64,000 nt of DNA, from NCBI RefSeq assembly GCF_042665255.1, contig NZ_JBHTCD010000028.1; one strand, written 5' to 3'. The notes beneath the pieces were generated by a model, which saw only the letters and a program-made list of their open reading frames with translations, searched no databases and was not told the DNA's origin. A program made the translations under genes and the position numbers. This document shows positions 40,406 through 49,567 of this stretch, in pieces; the first letter of the stretch is position 1; each line of letters opens with the position of its first letter. Source of the stretch: Insolitispirillum peregrinum (lineage in GTDB: Bacteria > Pseudomonadota > Alphaproteobacteria > Rhodospirillales > Rhodospirillaceae).

Positions 40406-43294
40406 TCACAAACCCGCTGGCAGGACCGGTGCACCACGCGCTTCCAGCACATCCTCGAAATCAGCCCCGGACAAGGTATCCGGCAACACCACACCCTCGA
40501 ACCAGTCGCCATAGGTGGTCAGCAACGCGCCAACCCCCTGAAAACGGCTCGGAATGCGTGCCGTGACCGCCAGCCCCATCTTGTGGGCCATCGCAATCAC
40601 CGCTTCGGCAATCATGCCGCCGTCGTGGTCTTCGGCAATGCTGCGAACCACCGAGTCGCTCAGCTCGACCCCGGCAAACGGAAAGCGCCGGAGCTGATGC
40701 AAACCGGCATAGCCCGATCCAAAGCCCTGCACGATCACCCGGATCCCCCGCGCAGCCAGCGCCATCAAGGCTGCTTCACTGACCGGGGTCAGCTTTAACA
40801 ACACCTCTTCGGGGATCGCCAGTGACAGGGCCGATGCCTCCAGCCCCGATCGCTCCAGCGCCAGATCAACCGCTTCCATGAACGGCGACGACGACAGTTG
40901 CCGCGATGAAACAGGCACAATCACTCCAAGGAACGGATAGCCGCTGTCCCGCCAGACCGCCGCCTGCACACAGGCCCGCCGCAGCATCAGGTCTCCCAGT
41001 TCGGCCACCACCCCGATTTCTTCGGCCACCGCCCAGAACGAGTCCGCCGGTAAAATCCCCTGCACCGGATGCGCCCACTGGACCGTCACCGCCGCCGCCT
41101 GCAGCGACCGCTGATGGTGATTGAACACCGGCCGGAAATGGACGGCAAATTCGCCCCCCTGCACCGCACGCCGCAGGTCGTTTTCCAGCTGGATGCGGGC
41201 TTCCACCACCCGGTTCATCTCGGCGGTAAAAAACTGGTAGCAGTTCCGCCCCCCATCCTTGGAGCGATACATCGCATGGTCGGCGCTGCGGATCAGGGCG
41301 TGCGGGTCGGTGCCGTCTTCGGGATAGAGCGCAATCCCCACCGAGCCGCCGATGTAGGCCTCCTTGTCGCCATCGATCAGAAACGGCTGTCGCAGGGCAT
41401 CCAGAATCCGTTCGGCGACAATGGTCACATCCTTTTCATCGCCCGGAGACGGCAGGATCACCATGAATTCATCCCCGGCCAGACGGGCCACGGTGTCGCT
41501 GTCGCGCACGGATTCTTCCAGACGCCGGGCCACCCCGCGCAGGACGGCATCACCCGCTTCGTGGCCGAGGGTGTCATTGACCGCCTTGAAGTGATCAAGG
41601 TCGATGAACATCACCGCCACCGGTTCGCCATTCCGCTGGGCACGGGTCAGCGATTGCGACAGCCGGTCCATGAACAGCACCCGGTTGGGCAGGCCGGTCA
41701 CCGCGTCAAAGTTGGCCCGCCGCCATGTGCGCAGCTCGGCTTCCTTGCGGGCGGTGATGTCTTCCTTGACCGCCACGAAGTGAGTGACCTCACCACTTTC
41801 ATTGCGGATCGGGGCCACCGAAGTGTAATCCCAGAACAGTGTGCCGTCCTTGCGCCGGTTGCGGAATTCACCGCTCCACTGTTCGCCGTTCGACAGGCTG
41901 CGCCACAGCCCCTGATGCACGTCACTGGCCGTTTCCTCTGATTTCAGGATCGATGGCAAACAGCCCAGAACTTCTTCGCTTTGATAGCCGGTGACCGCCG
42001 TAAACTGCGGATTGACGTACTCAATCCGCCCCGACCGGTCGGTGATCATCACGCTGGCCGGGCTGTGTTCAACCGCCCACGACAGCTTGCGCACCTCGGC
42101 CTGAATGCGGCGGCGTTCGGTCACATCGCGCACGGTGGCAATCAGCAGGCCCCCCGGCTGGTCGCTGGCTTGCGCCAGACCGCCGTTGATCAGCGCCACC
42201 ACCTGCCGACCATCCTGCCCGACAAAGGTCAGTTCGGCTTCTCCTTGCGGCAGGCCATGGGGATAGTCTGTCTGTTCGAGCAAAAAGCGCCGGACCGGCA
42301 CCCCGATCAAATCGCCCGGCGCATAGCCCAGCATGGTGGCAAACGGCGGATTGACGTAATGAAACCGCTGATCGCGGATCATCACCAGCCCGTCCTGCAA
42401 CGCCTCGACCAGCGTCCGGTTGCGCTGTTCACTGTCGCGCAGGGCCTGCAAAGCCTGATTGCGTTCCCGCACATCCAGCACGATCGCCATCATCCCCAGC
42501 AGCGCCCCGCTGTCATCGGTCAGCGGCGTTGACAGGACCTGCGCCGGAATGCCTTCGCCATCCTTGCGGCACAAGGTGACCTCATAGGATCGTGCTCCGG
42601 CCTGCGGTTCCAGCAGCGCCCGTTGCATCCGCCCCCGGCTGGCCTCGTCCAGCACAAAGAAGATCTGTTTGCCAACCAGATCTTCGCGCCCGTAGCCCAG
42701 CATCCGGCACAGCGGCTGGTTCAGGTCCACCACCGTTCCGTCCGGGGTCGTTTCAATGAAGCCTTCGCTGAGCGCGTTGAAAATGGTGCGGAACCGGCGG
42801 TCACTGGCCAGCAGCACCCGTTCGACCTGCTTGCTGTCGGTGATGTCGCGGGCCTGCACGATCACGCCCGCCGTCTGCCCCTGGGCATCGCGCATCACCG
42901 CCACCGACAGCCCCAGCCACAAAGGCCGCCCCATGCGGCCAACGGTCTGGCAATCACGGCTGAAGGTCCGCTGAGCCCCTGTCTGCAACAGCGACAGGCG
43001 GGCTTTCAGGGCTTCGGCGGCACGGGGTTCCAGCAGCTCGAACAGCGATTTCCCCAGAACATCCGGCTCGCTCAGCCCCAGCATCGAACACAGGCTGCGG
43101 TTGGCGGTCAGCAACACACCGTCCAGCGACGCAAAGGCCATGCCGTCGGGGGCGTGTTCAAACGCCGTGTGGAGAAGCAGCGTCAGCGAAGACGCCCCGA
43201 CCTCTTGCGCCGTGGCATCGGTCATCGACGCCGGGCGGGTCCAGGTGGGCAAACACAGGGGAAAACCGGCAGAATCTCCAACAGAGCGTCCCAT
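40406..43294 (-). CDS. Multi-PAS GGDEF protein with degenerate EAL domain
   Basis: A 962-residue soluble protein. Four PAS domains (about 40-150, 165-285, 290-400, 410-520) precede a GGDEF domain (about 535-690) whose signature reads LAGDEF instead of GGDEF, with an RxxD inhibitory site (RDSD) 5 residues before it. The C-terminal EAL domain (about 700-945) has lost its catalysis: the EAL motif reads AAAVTVQW, and DDFGTGYSSL is QGFGSGYAGL. It may be a cyclic di-GMP synthase with a dead EAL, or a c-di-GMP binder. ATG 43294 has GGGAG 8 bases upstream. Confidence 0.85.
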   Translation of the reverse strand: MGRSVGDSAGFPLCLPTWTRPASMTDATAQEVGASSLTLLLHTAFEHAPDGMAFASLDGVLLTANRSLCSMLGLSEPDVLGKSLFELLEPRAAEALKARLSLLQTGAQRTFSRDCQTVGRMGRPLWLGLSVAVMRDAQGQTAGVIVQARDITDSKQVERVLLASDRRFRTIFNALSEGFIETTPDGTVVDLNQPLCRMLGYGREDLVGKQIFFVLDEASRGRMQRALLEPQAGARSYEVTLCRKDGEGIPAQVLSTPLTDDSGALLGMMAIVLDVRERNQALQALRDSEQRNRTLVEALQDGLVMIRDQRFHYVNPPFATMLGYAPGDLIGVPVRRFLLEQTDYPHGLPQGEAELTFVGQDGRQVVALINGGLAQASDQPGGLLIATVRDVTERRRIQAEVRKLSWAVEHSPASVMITDRSGRIEYVNPQFTAVTGYQSEEVLGCLPSILKSEETASDVHQGLWRSLSNGEQWSGEFRNRRKDGTLFWDYTSVAPIRNESGEVTHFVAVKEDITARKEAELRTWRRANFDAVTGLPNRVLFMDRLSQSLTRAQRNGEPVAVMFIDLDHFKAVNDTLGHEAGDAVLRGVARRLEESVRDSDTVARLAGDEFMVILPSPGDEKDVTIVAERILDALRQPFLIDGDKEAYIGGSVGIALYPEDGTDPHALIRSADHAMYRSKDGGRNCYQFFTAEMNRVVEARIQLENDLRRAVQGGEFAVHFRPVFNHHQRSLQAAAVTVQWAHPVQGILPADSFWAVAEEIGVVAELGDLMLRRACVQAAVWRDSGYPFLGVIVPVSSRQLSSSPFMEAVDLALERSGLEASALSLAIPEEVLLKLTPVSEAALMALAARGIRVIVQGFGSGYAGLHQLRRFPFAGVELSDSVVRSIAEDHDGGMIAEAVIAMAHKMGLAVTARIPSRFQGVGALLTTYGDWFEGVVLPDTLSGADFEDVLEARGAPVLPAGL

Positions 43295-43554
43295 GACCGC
43301 ACTCCCGAACGAGCCTGTTCCAAACCATTAAAGCTCTTATAACGTGCAAGCTCTCTCTATTTTGTTAATCCAATGTGTGAACAAAAGCCCCCGGATGCAA
43401 AGGGAGCTTTCGTATAATCGGATCACGCACACGCCGAATGCGTCCGATAAGGGCATACTCATAATTTCTCCCGCATAATCCCTGACCGGCTTTCCCTGAC
43501 AACAGGCGCGAAAGGCGGTTGATTCTCGCACAAAGCTCTGTCATGGTGTCGGGC

Positions 43555-43617
43555 ATGAACACGAACAGCCATATCCGGCCATTCCTCCTTCTGGGCCTTA
43601 TCAGCCCGGTGTCCTGA
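43555..43617 (+). CDS. leuL: Leucine-rich leader peptide upstream of leuA
   Basis: A 20-residue frame, MNTNSHIRPFLLLGLISPVS, with a run of four leucines in five codons (CTC CTT CTG GGC CTT). It ends at TGA 43615-43617, inside the left part of a strong hairpin. A longer in-frame start (ATG 43543) is also possible. Leader peptides of this kind, upstream of leuA, control attenuation by ribosome stalling at Leu codons. The classification rests on the Leu run, the position and the hairpins. Confidence 0.65.
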   Translation: MNTNSHIRPFLLLGLISPVS

Positions 43618-43912
43618 TCAGGACGCCGGGAAAAAGCTCGCCCGTATCCCGATAGGCTCGGGATACCCCCAAGGATCGCCGACGGTCTGTCTACCCGCCC
43701 ACAGGGCACTCCCCGCACCGCCGGCCTGCTTGTACCGAGACACGCCGTGTTCTGTTCGTCTTTCTCGTTCCCGTTCACGCCGGCTTCGTCCCCTTCACCG
43801 GGGGGCATCTGTCCGTCCGTGACCTGTTCCATGACGCCCGGCCACCGGGCCCGCGCTGACGCCCTGCGACGACTTACCAGAAGTCGCCGGGGTCAGCGGT
43901 GCCCCGGCGACT
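43605..43912 (+). promoter_or_regulatory. leuA leader with three strong hairpins
   Basis: Downstream of the leader peptide are three hairpins: CCCGG(T)GTCCTGATCAGGAC(G)CCGGG at 43605-43630, overlapping the leader stop; GTATCCCGA/TCGGGATAC at 43644-43666 (9 bp, 5-base loop); and AGTCGCCGGGG/CCCCGGCGACT at 43882-43912 (11 bp). No T-run follows the first or second, so if they act, it is by an alternative fold or Rho. The rest of the 685-base gap (43295-43979) shows no other gene; the long minus frame across it is spurious. Confidence 0.5.
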
Positions 43913-43979
43913 GTTGCAGCCAGCCGCCCGCCGCTTTGCTTCCGTCATGATGACCCGTCTTTCCAGATCGAGTGAACCG

Positions 43980-45686
43980 ATGAACACTGTTGATTGCACC
44001 ACCAAGTACCGCCCGTTCGCCCCCGTCGCCCTGCCGGACCGCCAATGGCCGTCGCGCACCATCACCACCGCCCCGCGCTGGTGCAGCGTTGACCTGCGCG
44101 ACGGCAATCAGGCTCTGATCGAGCCGATGGGCTGGGAACGCAAGCTGCGCCTGTGGGATACCCTGATCGCCATGGGCTTCAAGGAAATCGAAGTCGGTTT
44201 CCCCGCCGCCTCGCAGACCGATTTCGACTTTGTGCGGATGCTGATCGAAGAAAACCGCATCCCGCAGGACGTCACCATTCAGGTGCTGACCCAAAGCCGT
44301 GAATCGCTGATCGCCCGCACTTTCGAGGCCGTCCGGGGCGCGCCGCACGCCATCATCCACCTGTACAACTCGACCTCGACCCTGCAGCGGCGGGTGGTGT
44401 TCGGGCTGGAAGAAGACGGCATCATCGACATCGCCCTGAAGGGTGCCCGCCTGATCCGTGAACTGGCCGCCGACATGGCCGGAATCACCAAAATCAGCTA
44501 TGAATACAGCCCGGAAAGCTTCACCGGCACCGAGCTGCCGTTCGCCGTCCGCATCACCGAAGCGGTGATGGAAACCCTGGGCGTCACCCCCGACAACCCG
44601 CTGATCATCAATCTGCCGGCCACTGTCGAAATGTCGACGCCCAACATCTATGCCGACCAGATCGAATGGTTCGCCCGCACCGTCAAGAACCGCGACGCGC
44701 TGGTGATCTCGGTTCACCCGCACAACGACCGTGGTACGGCAGTCGCCGCCGCCGAGCTGGCGCTGATGGCCGGGGCCGACCGCGTTGAAGGCACCCTGTT
44801 CGGCAACGGCGAGCGCACCGGCAACGTCGATGTGGTGACGCTGGCGCTGAACATGTTCACCCAAGGGGTTGACCCGAAGCTGGACGTGGCGAACATCGCC
44901 TCGCTGGTCGAGGTATCGGAATATTGCACCCGCCTGCCGGTCCACCCGCGCCATCCCTATGCTGGCGAGCTGGTCTACACCGCCTTCTCGGGGTCGCATC
45001 AGGATGCCATTTCCAAGGGTCTGGCCGCCCTGCGCAAGTCGAACCAGGCGGAATGGGAAGTCCCCTACCTGCCGATCGACCCGGCCGACGTGGGCCGTGG
45101 CTATGAAGCGGTGATCCGCATCAACAGCCAGTCCGGCAAGGGTGGCGTTGCCTATATCCTGGAACGCGACCACGGCCTGCAAACCCCGCGCAAGCTGCGG
45201 ATCGAGTTTTCGGAAACCATCCAGCGCATCACCGACACCGAAGAGCGCGAACTGAACCCGGGCGAAATCTGGGATGCCTTTGAAACGGACTACCTGACCA
45301 GCGGCACCGAAGACTCGCCTTGGCGTCTGGTCGAATACACCACCGTCCCGGTCACCGGCAGCGAAGGCGGCGACGGCAAGCGGACCCTGGTCGCCACCGT
45401 TGAAAAGGGCGGCGAGTCGGTGAAGGTCGAAGGCACCGGCAACGGCCCGATTGATGCTTTTGTCAACGCCCTGAAAGCCGCGTTCGGCATTCAGATTCAG
45501 GTGCTGGACTACCACGAGCATTCAGTTGGCTCGGGGGCCGATGCCCACGCCATCTGCTATCTGGAAACCATCGTCGATGACAAGGGCCCGCTGTTCGGCG
45601 TTGGCCGCCACACCAACATCGTCAAGGCCAGCCTGCATGCCGTCCTGAGCGCCGCCAACCGCTCGCTGCGGGCCCGTTACAAGTAA
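43980..45686 (+). CDS. leuA: 2-isopropylmalate synthase (long form)
   Basis: A 568-residue enzyme that joins acetyl-CoA and 2-oxoisovalerate in the first step of leucine synthesis. The N-terminal TIM barrel has SVDLRDGNQALIEP, ISYEYSPESFTGTE, and HPHNDRGTAVAAAELALMAGADRVEGTLFGNGERTGN (metal ligands and HMGL signatures). The C-terminal LeuA dimer/allosteric domain (about 430-560, VEGTGNGPIDAFVNALKAA) senses leucine. ATG 43980 is used; an in-frame ATG at 43947 (MMTRLSRSSEP) is possible. It is the long LeuA type of alphaproteobacteria and actinobacteria. It stands behind a leader peptide. Confidence 0.95.
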   Translation: MNTVDCTTKYRPFAPVALPDRQWPSRTITTAPRWCSVDLRDGNQALIEPMGWERKLRLWDTLIAMGFKEIEVGFPAASQTDFDFVRMLIEENRIPQDVTIQVLTQSRESLIARTFEAVRGAPHAIIHLYNSTSTLQRRVVFGLEEDGIIDIALKGARLIRELAADMAGITKISYEYSPESFTGTELPFAVRITEAVMETLGVTPDNPLIINLPATVEMSTPNIYADQIEWFARTVKNRDALVISVHPHNDRGTAVAAAELALMAGADRVEGTLFGNGERTGNVDVVTLALNMFTQGVDPKLDVANIASLVEVSEYCTRLPVHPRHPYAGELVYTAFSGSHQDAISKGLAALRKSNQAEWEVPYLPIDPADVGRGYEAVIRINSQSGKGGVAYILERDHGLQTPRKLRIEFSETIQRITDTEERELNPGEIWDAFETDYLTSGTEDSPWRLVEYTTVPVTGSEGGDGKRTLVATVEKGGESVKVEGTGNGPIDAFVNALKAAFGIQIQVLDYHEHSVGSGADAHAICYLETIVDDKGPLFGVGRHTNIVKASLHAVLSAANRSLRARYK

Positions 45687-45706
45687 CGACCTGCTCATGC
45701 GGCACA

Positions 45707-45738
45707 AAAACGCCCCGGATGACCGTCCGGGGCGTTTT
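45707..45738 (+). terminator. Rho-independent terminator of leuA
   Basis: AAAACGCCCCGGA / TCCGGGGCGTTTT, a perfect 13-bp stem with a 6-base loop ending in TTTT, 21 bases after the leuA stop. Confidence 0.9.
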
Positions 45739-45774
45739 GCGTTCGGGGTTGACGCTTTCAGGGCTGGTGGTGGC

Positions 45775-46623
45775 CTATTCCTGTGGGCACAATCCCTGTT
45801 CGGCCAGCCAGCCTGCCAGCATCCCGGCGGCATCGGGCCACTTGTGGCTCAGCATCATCGCATGGCCTTCACGGGGAAGAATGTGGCACGGCGCGGTGTA
45901 ATGGCGGGCGGTGGTCTGCGCCATCCACGCCGGGACAAAGTTGTCTTCTTCCGCCCCGATCACCAGTGTCGGGATCGCCTTGCCATTGGTCGAGACTGGC
46001 GACGGTGCGGTGCTGAGGTCGAACTGCACCCGCATGGACTCTTCCTGCAGGCGGCTCAGATAGGCAGCGGTCAGTTCAACCGGCGCATCGCCGGTAAACA
46101 TCGCCCGATGCACGCCGTCCACAGTGGCCGCCCCGGCCCCGAATGCCTGAATCGCCCCCATCTGCCAGAACAGCCACGGGTCCTTCAGCATCATGTGCCA
46201 ACTGGTCCCCAACAGCCCGCCCGGCGGCACCGACGACATCAGCACCATGGCGGCGGCCCGTTTGTGCTGCATCAGCTCGCGGGTGTCATAGCTTTCGATC
46301 ACCCGCTGGACCACCATGCCGCCCATGCTGTGGCCGACCAGCACCGGCGCGCGCCCGTGCTCCTGCTCCAGCTCGGCAGCGGTCGAACGGACGTCTTCGA
46401 TGTAATCGGCCAGCGAGGCATCGCGCAGGGTCGCATAGCCTTCGCTGGTGCCATGTCCGCGCAGGGAAACGGCATAGGCCGGGCAGCCGCGTTCGGCAAA
46501 AAACGGCAGGAAGTGTTCCTGCCACACCCAGGCACCACAAAAAGCGCCATGAACAAACAATATCGGAGCCCCACCCGCAGCAGATGCGGGAGGAACGGCA
46601 GAGAGAACTTCCAGACGAGGCAT
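45775..46623 (-). CDS. Alpha/beta hydrolase
   Basis: A 282-residue alpha/beta-hydrolase-fold protein: oxyanion/N-terminal ILFVHGAFCGAWVW, nucleophile elbow VGHSMGGMV (Ser), Asp in VIGAEEDNFVP and His in REGHAMML. Typical small lipase/esterase-like enzyme; substrate not predictable. The ATG at 46623 gives the core fold; two upstream in-frame ATGs (46686, 46707) lack ribosome-binding sites too, so the start is uncertain. It converges with leuA at a shared terminator region. Confidence 0.82.
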   Translation of the reverse strand: MPRLEVLSAVPPASAAGGAPILFVHGAFCGAWVWQEHFLPFFAERGCPAYAVSLRGHGTSEGYATLRDASLADYIEDVRSTAAELEQEHGRAPVLVGHSMGGMVVQRVIESYDTRELMQHKRAAAMVLMSSVPPGGLLGTSWHMMLKDPWLFWQMGAIQAFGAGAATVDGVHRAMFTGDAPVELTAAYLSRLQEESMRVQFDLSTAPSPVSTNGKAIPTLVIGAEEDNFVPAWMAQTTARHYTAPCHILPREGHAMMLSHKWPDAAGMLAGWLAEQGLCPQE

Positions 46624-46808
46624 AGAGGACACACACACCGTTAAGAGAGAAGCCCGTGAATTCCCGACCGCGGGCGAGGCCGTCATCATACCCCGGATAT
46701 CGTCCAAAAGGGCTGCAAGATTTGCATGATTCTTTTATGGCCTGTGATGGTCATCGCAGAGGCACGTCACCCCTGTCGCCGACAATACACGAAATTGCAG
46801 TCTCTGGC

Positions 46809-46911
46809 AGTGAGCGCAAAAGTGGGAACCGGTTTTGCGCAAAATCACTGCGACAGATCAAAAAATCAGACCAGCGTGCCTGCATCACATGCAGCGCACG
46901 CTGGTCTGATT
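46809..46911 (+). repeat. Family B palindromic repeat (complete copy)
   Basis: First hairpin AGTGAGCGCAAAA / TTTTGCGC...TCACT with GTGGGAACCGG in the loop, then a spacer GCGACAGATCAAAAA, then a long hairpin ATCAGACCAGCGTGC / GCACGCTGGTCTGAT with an inner CTGCAT/ATGCAG. This is the reference copy for the family in this window. It fills the middle of the 559-base gap; no gene is seen on either side of it. Confidence 0.85.
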
Positions 46912-47182
46912 CCTGCAGGAAGGAACGACCGGCGCAAAACGGGCAATCTTGCCCATCAGACACAAAATCAATAGTATGGGGGCGCCAGCTCATATAACGC
47001 ATGATGAGCACGTTGTGTGACCGGTTTCTCGCGCAATCCGCGCAGGACAATGGTATACCACAGACGGATCGCGCCTGCGTCAGAAACACCGCAGGCTGGC
47101 AAGACAGCAACCATGGTGAGGACCACCGGGAAACAGGGCGCATACCGCCCTCCCGTAGAAACGGCAAAGAGGTATTGGACGG

Positions 47183-48565
47183 ATGGGGCTTTGGGATAGC
47201 CTGCTGCGGTTATGGTCGACTCCGGCGACTATAGCCAAGAACCAGGCCAGAAACCCGGATGGGCAACGAGCCGCAAACGCCGATGCCCCCAAAACGTCGG
47301 CCTTTGCCATTCTGGTTGCGCCGTTTTACAACGACACCACCTTGTCGCTGACCCAAAGCGTTGCCGAAGCCATTGGTGGACGCAGCGGCCTGATCGTGCA
47401 GATGGCCAGTTCTCCGATCGGCCCGGTCGATGACAGCGAGGAAGTGCCGGTGTCGCTGGCCGCCGCCGTCAACAAGGGCCGCTCCCTGCTCGAGTCCAGC
47501 GACTGTCAGGTGCTGGTGTGGGGGGAAGTCATCGACGGCCGCGCCCTGCGGCTGCGCTTTTTGCCGCGCCAGATGGAAGGCGAGTTTGCCTCTGGCGAGC
47601 TGCTGGCAGGCGACTCCCTCGACCTGCCGGTGCCGCCGGGCACCACCGCCGATCTGGCACTGGGCGGGGCACTGGCCGCCCTGCAACTCAGCACGGACCA
47701 CGACCGCAAACACCGCCTCGACCGCCTGCGTACCGCCATCAATGCCGTCGATCTGGTGTTGCAGGATGGCGGCATCGCCTGGCCCGTCGGCGGCAAGGTC
47801 CGTGCCGCCATCCTCTATGCCACCATGATGTCGGAAATGGCCTATCGCACCGGCCACCGCCCAACCCTGCTGCGTGCCTCGGAAATCCTGCGCACCTGCC
47901 TTGCTCCCGGCAGCATCGAAAGCCTGTCACCCGCCAACCGCGCCGCCGCCAGCCTGCATTATGGCGATGTCCTCAGCGAACTGTCGCACGGCGACACCGA
48001 CGAAACCACCCTGACCAATGCCGTCCAGTCCCTGCGTCAGGCCGCCCGGTTTTACCAGCACAAGCAATTGCCGGAAGAAAGTGCGCAGGTGTCCGTCCAG
48101 TTGGGCCGCGCCCTGCAACGGCTGTCCAAGCGCAGCAACAACACCTCGCACATGAAGGAAGGGGCGCAGGCGTTCATCATGGCCACGCAGGTCTGGACCT
48201 CGGTCACCCGCCCCGACCGCTGGGCCGACCTGCAAACCGGCATCGGCAGCCTGCTGGGTCAGGTGGCCGAATTTTCCGGCAACGCCGAAATCGCCGAACG
48301 GGCGGTGATGTTCTTCACCGCCGCCACCCGCATCTGGTCCCGCGACAAAGACCCCCGCCGCTGGGCCAACGTGATGAACAACATCGGTGCCGTCCGCTTT
48401 GCGCAGGGCAAGCGCAGTGGCGACGTCAGGCAGTTGCGCGAAGCCACCGAGTGCTTTTCCAAGGCGCTGGAAATTTACACCATGGTCGGCATGACCCGGA
48501 ACATCCACGTCATCCAGAAAAACATCGCCCGCGTCGAGCGCCTGATTGCCAGCCAGTCCAGCTAG
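47183..48565 (+). CDS. TPR-like protein of unknown function
   Basis: A 460-residue cytoplasmic protein. The N-terminal part (about 35-150) has the sequence AILVAPFYNDTTLSLTQSVAEAIGGR and a VLVWGEV motif typical of a small mixed domain; the C-terminal half (about 200-450) is all-helical with repeated Ala/Leu pairs (RAAASLHYGDVLSELS, SAQVSVQLGRALQRLSKRSNN, NIGAVRFAQGKRSGDVRQLREATECFSKALEIY), like TPRs. It may serve as a scaffold. No catalytic motif is visible. Confidence 0.75.
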   Translation: MGLWDSLLRLWSTPATIAKNQARNPDGQRAANADAPKTSAFAILVAPFYNDTTLSLTQSVAEAIGGRSGLIVQMASSPIGPVDDSEEVPVSLAAAVNKGRSLLESSDCQVLVWGEVIDGRALRLRFLPRQMEGEFASGELLAGDSLDLPVPPGTTADLALGGALAALQLSTDHDRKHRLDRLRTAINAVDLVLQDGGIAWPVGGKVRAAILYATMMSEMAYRTGHRPTLLRASEILRTCLAPGSIESLSPANRAAASLHYGDVLSELSHGDTDETTLTNAVQSLRQAARFYQHKQLPEESAQVSVQLGRALQRLSKRSNNTSHMKEGAQAFIMATQVWTSVTRPDRWADLQTGIGSLLGQVAEFSGNAEIAERAVMFFTAATRIWSRDKDPRRWANVMNNIGAVRFAQGKRSGDVRQLREATECFSKALEIYTMVGMTRNIHVIQKNIARVERLIASQSS

Positions 48566-48640
48566 GTCGCAGCCATCTGCGGCACCGCCACAGAAAGTCT
48601 TTTCAACCCGCCGCTGTTGTTGCTATAAGGCGGGGAGGTT

Positions 48641-48717
48641 GTCTCCGTAGCTCAGCCGGATAGAGCACAGGATTCCTAATCCTGGGGCCGTGGGTTCGAA
48701 TCCCGCCGGGGACACCA
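48641..48717 (+). tRNA. tRNA-Arg (anticodon CCT)
   Basis: A 77-base cloverleaf including the encoded CCA: acceptor GTCTCCG/CGGGGAC, D-stem GCTC/GAGC, anticodon stem CAGGA/TCCTG around TTCCTAA (anticodon CCT, reading AGG), and T-arm GTGGGTTCGAATCCCGC. All stems pair. Confidence 0.95.
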
Positions 48718-48724
48718 TTTTTCC

Positions 48725-48770
48725 ATTAGAGCATTTCTCGGTCTCCAAGGATCACGATAAATGCTCTAAT
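48725..48770. repeat. Inverted repeat after the tRNA gene
   Basis: ATTAGAGCATTT and AAATGCTCTAAT, 12 bp, with a 22-base loop. CTCTAAT is shared with the outer arm of the family B second hairpin, so this may be a related remnant. Confidence 0.55.
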
Positions 48771-48834
48771 GACTTGTTATATAAGCAAATACGTCGTCGC
48801 AGATGTGTCCATCTGCTCGGGATTTGCTCCAGGG

Positions 48835-48965
48835 AATGGCAGGCTATCGCCCGCACCCATTCGGGGGCCAATGCCCCAGACCCCCATTTTTTCTTTGAAG
48901 ATTAGAGTCATGGTGTCCGGTGCCTGCAGGCCACGGCGAGGGGCGGGGCCGTGTTTTATGGTCCT
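48835..48965 (+). repeat. Degenerate family A repeat, copy 4
   Basis: AATGGCAGGCTATCGCCC, ACCCATTCGGGGG and CCCCCATTTTTTCTTTGAA correspond to the left part of copy 1. The right part (GGCCACGGCGAGGGGC) is diverged and the terminal repeats are not visible. Confidence 0.6.
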
Positions 48966-48991
48966 CCTGTTTTTCCCTTTCCAAACCGGAG

Positions 48992-49567
48992 ATGTCACGA
49001 GTGAATGGGGATGCGTCACCATATAGACCCGAATTCGTCGATGCGCTTACCGCTCTGGCGAAAGCCTGCCGGGAAGTGGAGCAAGCCGGGTACGGCTGCC
49101 CTATCCTGGTTGGTGGAGCCGCTATCGAATTTTATGTTGGCAGTTCCATGGCCTCGGGCGATTTTGACTTGATCACGTCGATGAGTCAGCCCTTACGGAA
49201 GGCTTTGGAAAGGCAAGGCTTCAAACCGTCGCTGAGCAACCCTTTCAGCGCAATGATTCATGAACAATCGGGCATCGCCGTTGAGGCCGTATCTGGAATG
49301 CTTTTTGACGGCAGGGCAGACAAAGAGCGGCTTCTCACCGTAGACCTGCGCGTGGGAAAGCTTGTTATCCCCCCGATCGAAGACATGATTGCAGATCGCA
49401 TGGGGCAGGATGCGTCTGCTCCTCGGGGAGTGCCTGCCATGAAAGAGCAAGCCATTGCCCTCTATAGACTGGCAGAGCAACTTGACCTATCATACTTGGA
49501 CCAACGCATTCGCGTGGGAAGCGTCAACACACACACCTTGCAGACGCTGCAGGATTGGGTGAAATGA
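48992..49567 (+). CDS. Nucleotidyltransferase-fold protein (DUF6036/AbiEii-like)
   Basis: A 191-residue protein with the nucleotidyltransferase signature GGAAIEFYVGSSMASGDFDL (GG, then the D-x-D of DFDL), followed by helical segments. Proteins of this type include toxin-like and repair-associated enzymes. The start at 48992 has GGAG directly adjacent, so it is uncertain. It overlaps the following small gene by 4 bases, so the two are co-translated. Lower GC than its neighbours suggests transfer. Confidence 0.65.
   Translation: MSRVNGDASPYRPEFVDALTALAKACREVEQAGYGCPILVGGAAIEFYVGSSMASGDFDLITSMSQPLRKALERQGFKPSLSNPFSAMIHEQSGIAVEAVSGMLFDGRADKERLLTVDLRVGKLVIPPIEDMIADRMGQDASAPRGVPAMKEQAIALYRLAEQLDLSYLDQRIRVGSVNTHTLQTLQDWVK

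Noticed and set aside
43365..43832. 155-residue minus-strand frame opposite the leuA leader
   Set aside because: It runs antisense to the leader peptide and hairpins, with no homology or ribosome-binding site.
46656..46997. 113-residue + strand frame
   Set aside because: It crosses the family B repeat and has no start or family support.
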